From positions 14,315,969-14,379,968 of the forward strand of contig NC_058148.1 of assembly GCF_011075055.1 (NCBI RefSeq): a stretch of 64,000 bases of DNA, in the 5' to 3' direction. Numbering within the stretch: the first letter of the stretch is position 1; every line of letters starts with the position of its first letter. The notes below the pieces were generated by a model. That model saw only the letters and a list, made by a program, of their open reading frames with translations. It had not been told where the DNA came from and did no database searches. Made by a program: the position numbers and the translations under genes. This stretch comes from Mangifera indica (taxonomy: Eukaryota; Streptophyta; Magnoliopsida; Sapindales; Anacardiaceae). Shown here in pieces: positions 1-12,790 of the stretch.

Positions 1-951
1 GTTTTGATGGCCAATGGAGAAACATCGGCAGCTTGGATTGTTTGTGCCATAAATAACGAAAGCTCTCCAATGTTGGGAGAGGGATTTTTCTTGTGAAACC
101 TTAGTCTTTTCACAGCAACCTCTTACAGGTAGAGCATTCAAGGACATACGGGAATCATTTTGGAGATTGACTTGGAAGTTAATGTAATATCCAAATAATT
201 GTTCCTCACGTAAATGTAAAGGCAGCAAGCTTATCCCTTGCAATTGTTAGGTAAATCATGTAGGTGACGTACGTTTTCTGCTTATCGGTATTCAGGCACG
301 CTAAGTGACAGACTTAAATGGTGGGAAATGGAGCTATGGTGGTAGCGTAAGCAGTTTTTCTACTCCTGGGCATTTTTTCTCATTCTTGGGTGAAATTTTC
401 CTGTTATTTTGATAATTCCATTGCTTAATAACCTGTAAATTCTGTGGAAATCAATTCAATCTCTTTAAATGCATTGCTTTCTATTTGTTTCTGCAACTTA
501 AAGATTCCTTGTGATCACTTGTGTACGAGACGGTATGATATTTGGCAACAGAGAGACTGATAGAAATGAGACAGTATGATATCTGTCTGTGGTGACAGAG
601 ATACCATCTTTACAACCAATTATATTTAATGCCACGACTGTTTTCCTACATTGGCCTGATAGAAAGGGAACTGATGCACGCCTGTAAACATCATCTTCTC
701 AACTCGAAATCCTTTCGGTGAAGTAGGGACACTAAGGTGTCAAGCTGACCCAAGACAGAAATCATTGGCTATGAAAATGGAAGTATCCTAATTGTGCTTG
801 CAAATTTCAAGAAAATGGAAACTTGAACCCGGAAAGCGCTTTTAAGGTGTATGTCATCATTTCTATTTACATCTGAGAGCTTCTAATGCAATATACAGTT
901 GTACCCATTTTTCTTTTAAGGAAAAAAAATTCAAAAAAGGATTTTTTTTTT
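1..951. other. 3' flank of the UNE1/GIL1-like gene, no gene assigned
   Basis: No complete coding region is visible. The stretch just after the minus-strand stop codon is T-rich and probably belongs to the 3' UTR of the DUF641 gene. The first 96 bases are open in frame 1 on the plus strand and end in a TGA at 94-96, so they could be the last codons of a gene lying left of the window, but the peptide is not recognisable. An imperfect short direct repeat (GAGAC-G/A-GTATGATAT) occurs near 527 and 569. Confidence 0.5.
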
Positions 952-2373
952 TTAAATATAAAGTTCAGGACTTGCCGCAGTGTTAGCTGTCACTGGAGAC
1001 AAGTATACCTGGCTCTGTATCACAGTTTTCCCAATCTTGAACCCAGGCACCACTGTAAAATTCACTCGGAAATCAACACCAGAATCAGGAATTTCACATG
1101 AAACCATTGAATCGTCGCTCACATTCTCCATGAACACCTCTGAAAATCTGCAGTTTCTTCGGACCTCAAAAATGTTAACTTCTTGGCCAAACGAGAATGC
1201 CAAGCGGTGTAAAAGCCAAACCCTTCTCGCCATCTCACCAAAATATATGAAGAAAATAGAATCTGGGAAATCTCCATGGTTAATCAGCTTTCTCTGGTTC
1301 AAGTTACCGAAAAGTGAACACTCCATCTTTGCGTGGACCAAATGAAAGTACTTGGCACGAGTGAACTTAGCAAAACTAGAGCTTGAGTTTTGTTTCTGAG
1401 AAAGAAAGTGCTTTGCATTGACAGACTTGAGTTTCTTGAATTCGTCCAAGGATTGTTCAGGAGGGATTTTATTAAAAGACTGACACTCATTTGGAGAAAA
1501 ATTTGGAAAGTTGAAGCCTTCGAACATTGTTTTGCAAACAAAGGATTCAAAGGCGAAATATTTATGGCTTGGCTTTGTAAAAATTGCTTCAGGTTCTATA
1601 ACTTTGGCTGCTGCATCAAGATCCCAGATAGCTGACTCCATTTCTTTGATCATTAACTTCACGAAACTTCTCACAGATCTTAATGTATAGTGAAGAAACT
1701 GAACGAAATGGCTCGGATTCAAAGCTGAAAGCTGAAGATTGTCGAGGATGGATATAGGTCCACTAGCGTTTAATCTCTTTTCAATAGTTTTATTAAAAGC
1801 GAGAGCCTCTTGAAGCTGTTTTTCCAGTGAAGAAATTTCCGATTCTTTCTTTTCAACTTCAGCTTCTAGTTTCTTGATTGTGATCCCATAAGTCTTCATC
1901 AAACTTTGTTGTTCCTGAATCTCCGCTAACATTATTGTAACTTGAGGCGAAAGATCAAGTTCTTTCTTGAAGAAACTTCGTTTCAACTCGGATATAGCCT
2001 TCAACTCATCAACCACCGCCTGGTCCGCTGCATGAATGGCCTCACTGTTGTACGGATTCTGAGCCATTTGCAGCTCGGCATAAGCCGCTTTGATGGAAGT
2101 GATTCCTGCAAAAAGCTTCGCTACCAACGCTTCCATGACCGCCCTTTGCCGAGCTCTGGGATCTCCATGCTTTTCCATGTGATTATTGCTACTCCTTTTC
2201 ATACAAAACGAATCTTCGTCTCCAAACTTGTGCTGTGAAGTGAGGATGCAGATTCCAATCCCATTGTTAGACGCCATGTTCTTCGTTGCTCTTCTCAAAT
2301 TGATTACTTTCTGAAAAGTCTTGGCCAGTTTGCTCTTGCCGCTGAGAGCCGATTTGGGTCTCACAGTCTCCAT
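952..2373 (-). CDS. DUF641 (UNE1/GIL1-like) plant protein
   Basis: Intronless 473-residue protein of the plant-specific DUF641 family, which contains GIL1 (gravitropism in the light) and UNE1 (embryo sac fertilisation) of Arabidopsis. The basic N-terminus (KSKLAKTFQKVINL) is followed by the diagnostic DUF641 core around residues 75-145, with the segments ALVAKLFAGITSIKAAYAEL and AADQAVVDELKAISELKRSF. A predicted coiled coil follows at about 145-205 (heptad-like EIQEQQSLMKTY...KKLEAEVEKKESEISSLEKQL), then a globular C-terminal half ending near KIGKTVIQSQVYLS. Length and both ends look complete. The biochemical function of the family is unknown; GIL1 acts in phytochrome-controlled hypocotyl orientation. 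The local neighbours ERD2 and PUB17 favour UNE1 orthology, because UNE1, ERD2 and PUB17 lie close together in Arabidopsis as I recall it. Family assignment is firm; ortholog choice is inference. Confidence 0.88.
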   Translation of the reverse strand: METVRPKSALSGKSKLAKTFQKVINLRRATKNMASNNGIGICILTSQHKFGDEDSFCMKRSSNNHMEKHGDPRARQRAVMEALVAKLFAGITSIKAAYAELQMAQNPYNSEAIHAADQAVVDELKAISELKRSFFKKELDLSPQVTIMLAEIQEQQSLMKTYGITIKKLEAEVEKKESEISSLEKQLQEALAFNKTIEKRLNASGPISILDNLQLSALNPSHFVQFLHYTLRSVRSFVKLMIKEMESAIWDLDAAAKVIEPEAIFTKPSHKYFAFESFVCKTMFEGFNFPNFSPNECQSFNKIPPEQSLDEFKKLKSVNAKHFLSQKQNSSSSFAKFTRAKYFHLVHAKMECSLFGNLNQRKLINHGDFPDSIFFIYFGEMARRVWLLHRLAFSFGQEVNIFEVRRNCRFSEVFMENVSDDSMVSCEIPDSGVDFRVNFTVVPGFKIGKTVIQSQVYLSPVTANTAASPELYI

Positions 2374-5300
2374 TAATTAGACGAAGAAAGAATCAAAATT
2401 GACAGATAACAGTTGCGAAGGAAGAAGAGAAAACTTAGCAGAAGGGTTGGGTTGAGACCGTGATAGAAGGAAAGTGAGAAAATGTAAAGCAAACAACTTT
2501 GACTACCAGTGACCATCAGATTCAGATTGGAGCCGCAGACATAGGCGGCGATAAATACAAAAAATAATAATAATAAAAAGTGGGATTTAAAGCGCTGGAA
2601 GAAAGGAAAAAGAATAGCTGCTGTTGGGTACTCCGCGAGGAATGATAGAATGAATATGAACTCATACTAAATATTTAACAGATTTCTTTTGATTTGAACT
2701 TACAGTACCACAGAGAACTTATGATGATGATATGGAGCCTACCTTATTGGATTGACTGATTGATGCGAAAATGGGGTCCATTAGACAGCTATTTAGATGC
2801 TAGAAATGGAGGTGCTTCAGTGTTGGATTACATTCTGCATGGCCTGATCCTTTTAGTGTCGGAGAAAGGGCAAAAATTTGAAGTAATGGGATTGTTTTGA
2901 GAGACTCTGTAGATGAATGGGGAGTGAGTTTTAAGCATTAAAGATGATTGGAATTTAGAGAGACATCAGAAAATGGGAACAGATGAGTTTGTGTGTGAGA
3001 TGGTGGGGGCAGAGGGAACACTGAAAGCAGGCTCAGGTAATCTTACTGTTGAGATTTGTAAGTGTCATTATATACACTGCCAACTGCCAACAGAAGCTTC
3101 CTCCTAATAAAAGGAGATACATGAATTTATATTTTTTGTTCATCCTTAAATGATTTATGCACTGCCTTCATGCCAAAAGATTGAAAGTTTACTTTACAAC
3201 CATCAGTTGAAACAATAAACTTGGCCTCTCCTGAATAAAATGCCTTAATTAAGGTTGAAATTTAATTCAATTTTGCAAAGATCCAAATGAAAAGAAGGAA
3301 GAAAATGCCATAAAAAAAGACAATATGGCCGAAAGAAGACGGTGACCAAGACAAGGTTAAGGTGTGGGACAGAATGAGACATGACCAATTTCAGTTTTCA
3401 AATGGGCAAAGAAATTTGACAATAAGATATGCTACAAAAAATATTTAACTGTGAAGTGGGGCTGGTAGCAGAAGTGAAGAAAAATTTATTCAAGTGAGAA
3501 ACTCGAGGCTCAAATTTCTTGATTATCATTGACATTAGGAACATTGAATGATTTATGTAAGAAACATGTAACATACCATTATAGACCATGCTCAAAATAA
3601 ATGGTATGATCAATGGTTCCGATATTTACTTTTTAGTGGTGATAAAATTTGTTACACACTAGTTTTCCATTTACGAATTCGTATCCAAGATACAATTTTA
3701 CGTAAAAGTGATAGTTTTCTATATTGATTAATGAATATTTATCAATATAACTATTTGTAAATAAAACAAAGTTTTTTTTTTTTCTTTTAATGAAGGATGT
3801 TATTCGAATCGAACCATCTTTTTGAAGCGAAATCAACTTTACTGAATAAGTCTATACAAAGTAAAATTGGTTATTTAATGGGTTTAAGGGGCACTTAAAA
3901 TGATGACAGTCTTGTAATTAAAACAATAATAAAAGGAAACTTCTTTAAGGGCTTTGTCCCCTGCTTATTTCATAATAGGGCCACACTTTTTTCTTTTTTT
4001 CAAAAAAACAATCTTTTTTTTCGCAACACTTGAATCATCATCATCATCTTCTTCTTTCTCAAGCTAGACATTCAACATGGAAAACACTTTGATTTTGCTG
4101 CCGGAGGTCTTGACTTCATTCAATTTCTAATCAATGCTGATTTACTTTTAAAACTACTATTGAACGTGTTAAGACTATAATATTTAACCCTTATACCTAT
4201 TCAAATACCTTTTGTTAATAATAGGTAAAGTGATTTGTTAAACTATTTATAAAAATTTTGGAAAAACAAAATTAGAAGTCAGAGCATAATTTGATTTAAC
4301 TTAAATTCACCCATATGGATGAGAAACATGTCTAGGGTGGAGCCCACCACTGAGCTAATAAATTACGAAAAGACTAATTCAATAACCCATCACAAAAACT
4401 TTTCACTTTAATATAAGTATATCATATGATATTATTGTATGCACTCAAGTTCATTTATAAGAGTGTAGAGTCAAACTTAATCCTTTGATTCTACGTATAA
4501 GATTTTACATTTTAATCAGTTGTTTTACTCGTAATGGATAATACTAATAACACCTATTTTCTTAACATTCCATTACAAATAAAGGACCTCAATTTAAATA
4601 GAATTAGAATTTAAAATGTTGCTAATCAATCACACTTTAGTCTTCCATATGAAGACTAAATAATACAAACAAAAGTTGGCTTCCAAACGAAGAAAAAATG
4701 AAAGCAAGTTTAATTGACATTATGTATGCAGAAATTATTGGAAAAACTATATATATATATATATAATGATGCCTATTATTATTATTATTGCCACTTTATG
4801 CAATACTTATCTAATATAACCTTTAAAAAATGATAAAAAAAAAAATCTACAAAAATGCCATTATAAAAAAAAGAGTATAAAGGGAGAAATTGTTTTTTTT
4901 TTTTTTTTTGATTTCATATATTTCTTTTTTATAAGGCAACAATTATTTGAGTGCATTTCATAATATTGTTTAAAATAAAAATAATATTTTGTTGTTAATA
5001 ATTGAATGTGAATATTACAGAATTGCCCTTCTACCATATATTTTAATACATGAAACTTAAAAGATGTTATAGAGGATTAATGTAATTAGTAGGGTTAAAG
5101 ACATGGATTCATAAAATAAACAAAAAAATTCACTCAAACGAATAATTGGAGGAAATTATTCGATGACAAAAAAATAAGACAAATTGAAATTTTGGGTATT
5201 TTAAATTGATATTTTAAATTGATATTTTATAAGATTAATTCTTTTAAAAAAAAAAAAAAACACACACTAATATTGGAAAGAGAGAAAGTTACAGAGAACC

Positions 5301-5639
5301 GTGAATTTGTCATAGTTTGTCACCACATTTTTTATCACTTTTAAAAGTTCCAAGGTCGAGGGCCCAGGGGGGGCTTGCTGCTGCTGTACAACCCGGAATG
5401 GATCCGATTTGACTGGCTTGGATCCTCTTATTTCTAACTATTCTTCTTTTTTTTAACCAGATATTTTCCCTAAAATTTTGTTTACTAATTTTACAAGCTA
5501 AGTTCTATTTTTAGTGCCATTTATAAAAATTAAATCAAACTCAAATTAACCTTTGTTTAAATTTTATTTGAATTAAATCTATTTCTATATCTACCGAAAT
5601 ATAGGAAGCTAGCTAGAAAATTGAAATCTGAATTAAAGA
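2374..5639. other. AT-rich intergenic spacer between UNE1-like and a LINE-like tail
   Basis: No gene is supported. The first few hundred bases are the upstream/promoter region of the minus-strand DUF641 gene. The remainder is AT-rich with homopolymer runs, an (AT)n tract near 4749-4765, a trinucleotide ATT run near 4774-4790, and one copy of a dispersed repeat described separately. Open frames here are short and without recognisable domains. Confidence 0.6.
4438..4540 (+). repeat. Dispersed repeat, copy 1
   Basis: About 100 bases resemble 32420-32522 in the same orientation at roughly 70 percent identity by eye. Shared landmarks in order are TATG-ACT-AAGTT-ATTT, GAGAGT/GAGTGT followed by AGTCAAA, CTTT-ATTCTA, GAT/GAGATTT and a terminal CAGTTGTTTTAC / CAGTTATTTTAC. 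The family is not recognised; it could be part of an LTR or another non-coding transposon segment. Confidence 0.5.
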
Positions 5640-5779
5640 TACGACCACTTTACCACCAGCTTTTCAGCCTTCCCAAGGTTAAGAGGTCTAGATATTGGAA
5701 TCCAACGGCTGTGATAAAAGCTGCACATTTACTGTTATGAGATTGTGTTCTACTGGGCTTTCCGATAACCCAAAGGTTT

Positions 5780-6216
5780 GTACCAATGAGTAAATATGAA
5801 CATATCTATCTGGAACCCAACTTCTTCGGTCAAGAAGTTTGTTGTCCTGTGGCTCTTGTTTCAGCTGGTTGATGGTCTCCTTTTGCTTGGTTCTTGGTTC
5901 TTTCTGCTCTTGAAACCTATCACCGTCATTACCTTTATTGTCTTCAAGAAATGGACTCTCCAATTACTTTTTTTTATTACTTCTCTGTTGTGCTCTTGTT
6001 TCTCCAAGTTGGGTCCTTTAGTCTGCAAGCTCCCCTTTGTTTGGTTTTCTTTGTTTGTTAACAGTGTACATGTTTGTATTTGCTCTTATAGTTTTTTTGT
6101 TTAGTTGCTGCTTGAACTTCCCTCTTGTTTGAAGTTGCTCTAGAGTGCCTAGTTTGTTCTGCCTCTTTGAGGCTCCCTTTTGGTTAATTTACTTTACTTA
6201 CCAAAAAAAAAAAAAA
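5780..6216 (+). mobile_element. Possible 5'-truncated LINE tail (non-LTR retrotransposon 3' end)
   Basis: A T/G-rich, gene-poor segment reminiscent of plant LINE 3' untranslated regions ends in TTTACTTACC followed by a 14-base poly(A) run at 6203-6216. LINE copies in plants are usually 5'-truncated and end in such an A-tail. I could not identify reverse-transcriptase motifs or a convincing target-site duplication, so the left edge is arbitrary and the call is tentative. An alternative is a processed transcript copy or a simple T-rich spacer. Confidence 0.35.
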
Positions 6217-7657
6217 CAAATTATCGTAAGGAACAATGTTGTCAGAGTTTATTCCTTCTCTGCAGCTTATGCATTGACAGATTTCTTTGTCAAGAAACTA
6301 ATAAAATGGCAAGCTTTTTACTATGAATAATGTTATATATACAAATTAAGGTAAATAGATTCTTAAATAATATGAATGGGAGTCAATCTTTTCAGCTGTG
6401 GCACAAAAATAAATCCAATAAAGCATACAAAGTTGATAGTAAAAATATGCGAATGAGGTTAAAGATTTCAATTATAAGATCCATCATCATTGCTGAATTC
6501 ATAAAGAAACTAAGATCATATCAATAAAGTCATTAGCTTGTTTTCTCAATTAATCCTTTTTTTTTTTAATTTGGATGTATAATCTTAGAAAGAAATGCCT
6601 CAAAGAGGAAAAGGAATATTTACAAATCTTTTAATTTTAAAATAACAAGAACAAAGTGCTTCTAGGTCAAGCCTATCAACTACATGAGATTGTAGGAATC
6701 AATCAGAAAGCTATTTTTAATGATCCCCATCTTTGAAAAATTAAAAAACAGAGAGCATTTGCTTTGAAAAATAAAAAATGACAAAGAGACAAAGTGAAAG
6801 TATGCACCAAACCCAGATGCCTAATCTATATATAAAATCATAAGAATTCTTTTTAGTAGGATTATAGGAAGAATATCTCTTTCTTGTCTCTGAAATTTCT
6901 TACCTCATTCTGTTGGGGAGAAAGCGATTCCATCACATTAAGCAGTACCAGTACCTTATTATTCTTTAAGCTTGTGGCAGATCCATTGATTCTCATTTAT
7001 CCTGCACAAGTTTTTCATCTATTTCAGAGAGCTTAACATATTAAAGTTTTTTCAGAGTAACAAGACAAATATGCGTAGCAAATTACCATCAGATTTCCAC
7101 ATCTATCCATGTGGTGTTAAGTGAGACCAGCCTATAAAAATTGTTGAACTTGTCAAAATTTCCTTCAGGAAGCCCAAGTCGTTAAGAAGTTTATGACTTT
7201 TGGCTGAGTTTCATACAAAATAAAGAAGCTACATAATATATGTAATATGTTAATAAGTCTTGCAATATTTAATATTAAATAATTTTATTCTAAGTATCAG
7301 TATCAAGGTCCAACAAATTTCTCCTTTCAAAAGCAGGCATTCAATAGAAAGAAGGGAGACAAAAATCTGATTAATTTTATACCGATTAGAAATCCAACTA
7401 TGATGTTAGGCAGATCTGGAATTCGCCTTCCCAAAATCATCTTTGCATGTTAGAAGAAATGAGAAGGCTGGAGAAATTTCAAAAAATTAAAACCTCTTCG
7501 GACATGGGTATTTTAATCTAATAAAAAAGAAAAGAACTATAAATCATGTATCCTCTTCACAAGTATCAGCTAGCAGTGAGTTTATGAAAGACTTCGAGTA
7601 AACACTTTAACAATACTTCAGCTCAACACGTCGATTTTTCAACACATCTCTGCTTGG
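6217..7657. other. Intergenic spacer / 3' flank of ERD2
   Basis: No gene supported. It is AT-rich, and the right-hand few hundred bases adjoin the ERD2 stop codon and probably include its 3' UTR. Scattered T and A runs occur but no structured repeat was recognised. Confidence 0.5.
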
Positions 7658-10114
7658 TCAGGCTGGTAGCTTAAGTTTTGCATTGTTCTTCCAGCTGCAC
7701 AAACAAAGAACAGAAGATCTCCATTATTTACAAAATTCTGTGGAAAAATATAAGATTACCATTAATCAAGTAGTATTACATATATCTTTACCTAAGGAAA
7801 TAGTAATAGAAGAAATCAGCATAGAGAGCTGTCTGGATGACACCGGAGACGCAAGCTAAAATGTCACAAATAAAATATGAAAGTCAGGATAAACATGCAT
7901 GCAGAAACAACCAAACAAAAGAAATTCTTTTCCATCCATAAAAAAGCCTACCAATCCATCGAGTAAATCGTGGCTCCTTCAGATAGCGATAAATCCAGTT
8001 GAGAATGTAGAGTGCGCGATATGCTCTGCAAATCAACAGCATGATTGGTAAATTTAATATCCACAAAACATAGAAAATAAAGTTCGCATGTCCCAATACA
8101 AAATCACATCTCACAGTAAGCATGGCAATAAATCTTTACAATAAGAAATCTCTCTTTTTGTTTAACTGTTATCTCAGTGAAAAACAGGAATCGTATAGTT
8201 GGGCTAGTTGTCTAACTCTACAGTGATAAAATGGAAAACAACCAAGCAATTTGGGTGAAGAACTTACATAATACCATAAAAGCAAGGCAGGTATTTTCTG
8301 ATTAGCAAGGTAACATCATGAAAATAGCAATAATAATATATAAAATAGAAAGAAAACATTTTCCATAATTTTGAAAAAAACAATTAAAAAAATAGCCATA
8401 CTAATGCAGCAAGCAAACAAATGGTTTTCCTATACCATTTCCTCTATTAAGTTCTCCAAAAGTGTGCAATGGACTTCCAAAAGCATTAGTTTAGAGCCAA
8501 ACTAGTTCTGGATATATGGGGAAGACCAATCTATGCACAGTACTCTTATAGGAAGAAGCTATGATACCAAACCAATATAAAGTGTCCTCATTTATGAAGA
8601 ATCAAGTCTCAATGTGAACCGTTTATAGCAATACATAACATATACATACCCAAGTAAGAACACATATTGCCCCGTTAAATTGTCAACATTTCCACTTCGC
8701 TGTAGTAAAACTAGCTGGGGAAGAATAGCAACTGCCTCTAAGTATATAGAAAATGCCCAAAAGATCTGTAAGTAGATTTGCATTAGCACAAATGTATAAA
8801 TATGTTCAGACTTAAGAATGCACAGCAAAACAACTGCTTGGAATCAAGAAATACTACAACTAGGAAACTGAAACTAATGCATAACAATTAACATATTTTT
8901 CTCCTCACGCAATAAAACTAATAAATTGAATAGAAATTGTAATAAAGATATTTCACCAAAACCAGCAAATCAAAATAGCGCAATGAGTATAAATCATTCA
9001 TCTGTTTCCCAAAAATTGTTGGTGTATAATTGGAGGTAATGTTGTATAATACCTCAAAGCCACCCCCACCATTCTCTCTAAGAATAAAATTTAAGGAACT
9101 TGTCACAGCTTAAGGATATAAGCATATTGTAAAAAGGAAATTGCCAGCAGGGAGACGGTGGTCAAAAAAATTCTTCACCCAGCACCACCACCGGCCCTAC
9201 TCTCCCTATACACTTTCTAGGAAATGGGAAGAATTGTATTAACCAAAGAATTAATGATTCATAGATATTTACAGTTCACACTTCACAAAAGAATCAACCC
9301 CTCAAGCATGAAACGAATACAGCAAATTTAACAATCTCACCTCTTGAAATGTAAACTTCTCGTTTAAAATCAGAGCCAACACAAAACACGCAGCAACAAG
9401 AAAGTAGTGACGGAAAGTGTCAAGTTGTTTGTCATACGAACGCCTCACAACTCGGTGCATCCTCATGCACCAAACAATAGCTAGTGAACTCACGATGAAT
9501 ACTAACTTCATCACAGTGTTGTAAACAGAGATGAAGTCGGTGAAGAGATCCAAGTAACGCGTCAAAAACACCAACGCATAGAGTTCTTGAGTCTTGAGCG
9601 AAATCCCTAAATCACCATAAAAATTCCAAAATTTTGAAAAATCAAACCCAGACGCAGCACTTCTTAAAGCGCCACTTATCCGTTAAATTATAAACTAAAT
9701 GATTTTATTAGTTAGTTTATCTCATTTCAAGCGTCGCCAATAATCAGTACACGAAATTATAAAATTTAAATCTCATTTTCTATTATTCCGCTTTCAAACT
9801 CTAATTTCCCATAACTATAGAACAAGAAATCCAATAATCAACTTAAACTTCTTAAAATCAGTCAACATCAACAAACAACAAAAAGCCGAAAAACTTAACT
9901 TCGAAAAATAAAAATGAAAAACAAACCGTTAATTCAGTTCCATTTTCTCCTACTTTTCCGCTGTTGATTAGAAACTAAGTAAGAGGCACTGAAAATTGAA
10001 AATGATAGAAGAGAAGGAGTTACCGGAGCAAGATTTGGTAGCGTAGATTTTGAGAAGAAGGACTAAAATACTCATCAAATGAGTCATGTCACCAGCTAAT
10101 CTGAAGATATTCAT
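7658..10114 (-). CDS. ERD2: ER lumen protein-retaining receptor (K/HDEL receptor)
   Basis: Seven-membrane-span receptor that binds C-terminal K/HDEL tetrapeptides in the cis-Golgi and returns escaped ER-resident proteins by COPI vesicles. Six exons were placed by eye: 10024-10114, 9341-9606, 8650-8765, 7952-8025, 7792-7855 and 7658-7694. Every junction is GT-AG and the phases are consistent. They give 215 residues, the usual family length. The start [13 protein letters not shown], the internal [11 protein letters not shown], the hallmark [15 protein letters not shown], the NWIYRY segment and the C-terminus [12 protein letters not shown] are all family signatures. Arg5, the glutamate of YLEAV and the arginine of NWIYRY correspond to ligand-binding positions known from animal KDEL receptors. 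The gene appears intact. Introns of about 400-720 bases contain only noise frames. Confidence 0.96.
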
Positions 10115-12548
10115 GGTTGTTTAGTATTGCTCGCACCTCTCTTTTTCAATTTCAGGAGAGAAAAAAAAAAATGGAAATCGAATTTTTTTGATCCCTAGAA
10201 GAGAGAGAGGAGAAGGAGGTCTACGCAGATGATGCGTGCAAATTTAGTCATTTTCCCTTTTTTTTTTTTTTTTTAAGTAACCTTTTATGACTGATGAATG
10301 TGACAGGAAGTAACTGACGTGGCAATCGGAAACCATGCTCATTACTCTTGAAGGAGCGGCGGAGTTTGAAAATGTGAATAATCTCCAAAACGACGTCGCT
10401 CTAATGAGTTATAATATTAGTATATTACTAGTACTCGTGCCATTTTTTTCACCAACGGCTATTGATCATTCGATCATGGTCGGCATCGTCATCACCTGCC
10501 CTTGTAATCGGCAAAATGTTTGTTATAATTAAAAAAAAGGGAAATTCCAAAAAAAGGGTTGATTAATACGTATGATAAAATTCAAGTTAAATGTTATATT
10601 TTTATAACGAAATCATAATTAGGGATAAATCAAAATCTTAATTTAAGAGCTATATATTTTCTTAAACAATTTTCAATTCAATTCAATTTAAAAGGAAGTA
10701 AACTTGAATTTGATGATATTATCAAATTAAGTTTGAATTGAGTTTATTTAATATTATACTTGAACGAAATATGATCAAAATAATATTATTTTAATAATAT
10801 ATTAATTAAAATAACCTTATTTTAGTCAATTAGAATGAATTTTTTATACTCAAGAGTTTGATAAACTAAATATTACTCAAACTCGAATTCGATAATAAAA
10901 AACCTTTCAATTCAAGATTAAACTTAAGTTTACCTAAATAAAACTTGTTTTAGTTAAACTAACAACAAACTTGAGTAAGTTCAAATGTATCCGACTCACA
11001 ATAAATTAGGTTAGAAGAAATCTATGCCCCAAATTTCGGTAAAGCTCGTGATAATAAAAGGTCGTAAAGTGTCCACATCTAATGGGTGGTACGACTTATT
11101 AGACCTATTTTATATTATATATTTCTTGTTTATTTAATTTAATTTAATTCATGTTTATTTTTGTAGGTGAATAAACCTGGAAGCATTGGAGCAAGTCGTT
11201 AATTCAAAAATCAAGCCTAAAAGTAGAGAACCCAAAAGAAAAATTTTCGCCAATAATTTTTGTTTTGGGGGGGGGGGTGCGGCGGGGGGAGTGCAGCGGG
11301 GGTGTGGGGGGGATTAATTGGGCCACAGAAGGCCAAGACTAAGCCCAACAGTTCTATCTACAATGCACTTAAACACCATCTATCTCTACAAAAGGTGGAT
11401 TGAGCCAAACCAATTCAAGCTTGACTTTCTGTTTTAAAAGAGCTAAATTCAAACTAAAGCAATTTCAATTTATTGAATTTTAGCAATTTTAAGCCCAAAT
11501 TGGCAATGTTAGGATCCATCCCTAATCAGGGTCCATTTTAGATAAGCTTGTTTTTATGTATTATATAAATTTAGTTGATGTTTTATTGTTTAAAATGCTT
11601 GCCTACATCAGTGCTGAACCAAACTCCGACGCTTTTGCCATAGCCTTGTGGTTTGTAGCCAGCCAGGCACCATGTTGAGGCGCAAGAACGCCTTAAAGTT
11701 GCCACGTTATCACGAGGTTTAAGTAGATTGGTGATTGCATTAAAGTAATGGAACGCATTACAAAAGTTTTGTCCCTCGGGAACTAGACATAAAAGGCCCA
11801 TTGCCGATGAGTAAAAATTATAGTCTCCCTACATTCTTCATATCATGCAAGGTCAGCCACATGGGATTCCTTCTAGTTTTCACGTTTATTAATTTCATAA
11901 GGAGATTGACCCATACTGCTAGATTTGCGAGGCCCAGCCAGTCAAAGATTCTTCGGCTATTAGTCAAACTCAAATAAGAGTTAGTTTGAACTTAAACTTT
12001 AATTATAATACAATATCACAAAAGTTCAATGATAGGATAAATAATTAAAAAATGGATAATATTATCAAATAAATAAATTAATCCAGTTTGAATTTAGTTT
12101 GTTCAATGTGAATTGAAACCCAAGACTGAACTTTACAATAAAAACCTTTATTACATAAAAGGACATTTGTTCATTAAATTGGCTGACAGCTACTAACTGA
12201 ACACAAGAAAAGAGCCAAGTTTAAGTAACTGTTGTAGGTGCATGATGTTCTTCATCGTCGTCTTGTTTTCGCTGGCAGGGTGCACTAGACGCCCAGCTCA
12301 AATTGTGGTCCATACTCAGCTTCTTTCATTGATTTGTATAGAGAATCCAAGAAGATCCAGATGGATTGGATGACGTTTTAGGAAGAAAGATGGATTGAAA
12401 ATGAACGATACCCACCTTGGCCACATGTGACCGTGACAGGTGTTACAGAAGAAAATATAATAGCATTCAATAGATTGCATAAAAAACATGTGAATTCGGA
12501 CAAAGGCGTAACGACTATTTCCCATGAAAGTTTTAAAGCAAAGATAAT
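10115..12548. other. Intergenic spacer with AT-rich repeats
   Basis: The first part is the ERD2 upstream region. From about 10540 the DNA is very AT-rich, with the TTGAATT / AATAATATTATTTTAAT vocabulary that recurs in other spacers (near 27000, 46100, 54750). Two short frames, 11583-11801 minus and 12316-12525 minus, have no recognisable family and are not called as genes. The segment 11500-11960 and the segment 12240-12540 are less AT-rich than their surroundings and may be old inserted fragments. Confidence 0.5.
11267..11312 (+). other. G-rich tract with quadruplex-forming potential
   Basis: Four guanine runs (11, 6, 5 and 7 bases, at 11267-11277, 11284-11289, 11298-11302 and 11306-11312) are separated by loops of 6, 8 and 3 bases. 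This is enough for a G-quadruplex on the plus strand. It is strikingly G-rich within an otherwise AT-rich spacer. Homopolymer length may be unreliable in the assembly. Confidence 0.7.
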
Positions 12549-12556
12549 TACGTATT

Positions 12557-12790
12557 TATAAAATTTTAAAAATTTATATATTTATTTATGACTTAATTAT
12601 TATTAAAAATCATAATTAAAGATAGAAATAAAATACTATTTATTAAAAAAATATAAAAAATTAAAATTTTATTATATTTTCTTCTCTAAATTTAAAAACC
12701 TCATAATTTCTCTTCTTTTACTCTAAGTTTTCATATTTTAAAAAGTGATTATTTCACCCTAAATCTTTAAGTTTTTTTTCTCTCTTTTGT
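12557..12790 (+). mobile_element. Single terminal end of a Mutator-like/MITE inverted-repeat element
   Basis: The segment reads like the left terminal repeat of the elements at 14306-15020 and 47503-48439. It has AAAATTTTAAAAATTTAT, then a TTAATTA/AAATAAAAT-TATTTATTAA block, then AAAATTAAAATTTTATTATATTTT followed by a CTAAATTTAAAAACCTC-like block and a T/C-rich inner zone. No matching opposite end was found nearby, so it is probably a truncated copy. Confidence 0.4.

Noticed and set aside
10335..10532. 65-codon plus-strand frame upstream of ERD2
   Set aside because: Short, no domain, lies in the ERD2 promoter region.
11583..11801. 72-codon minus-strand frame as a gene fragment
   Set aside because: Composition is coding-like but I could not match it to any family; left as unexplained spacer.
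12316..12525. Possible gene fragment (either strand)
   Set aside because: Some coding-like wording on both strands but no family recognised.
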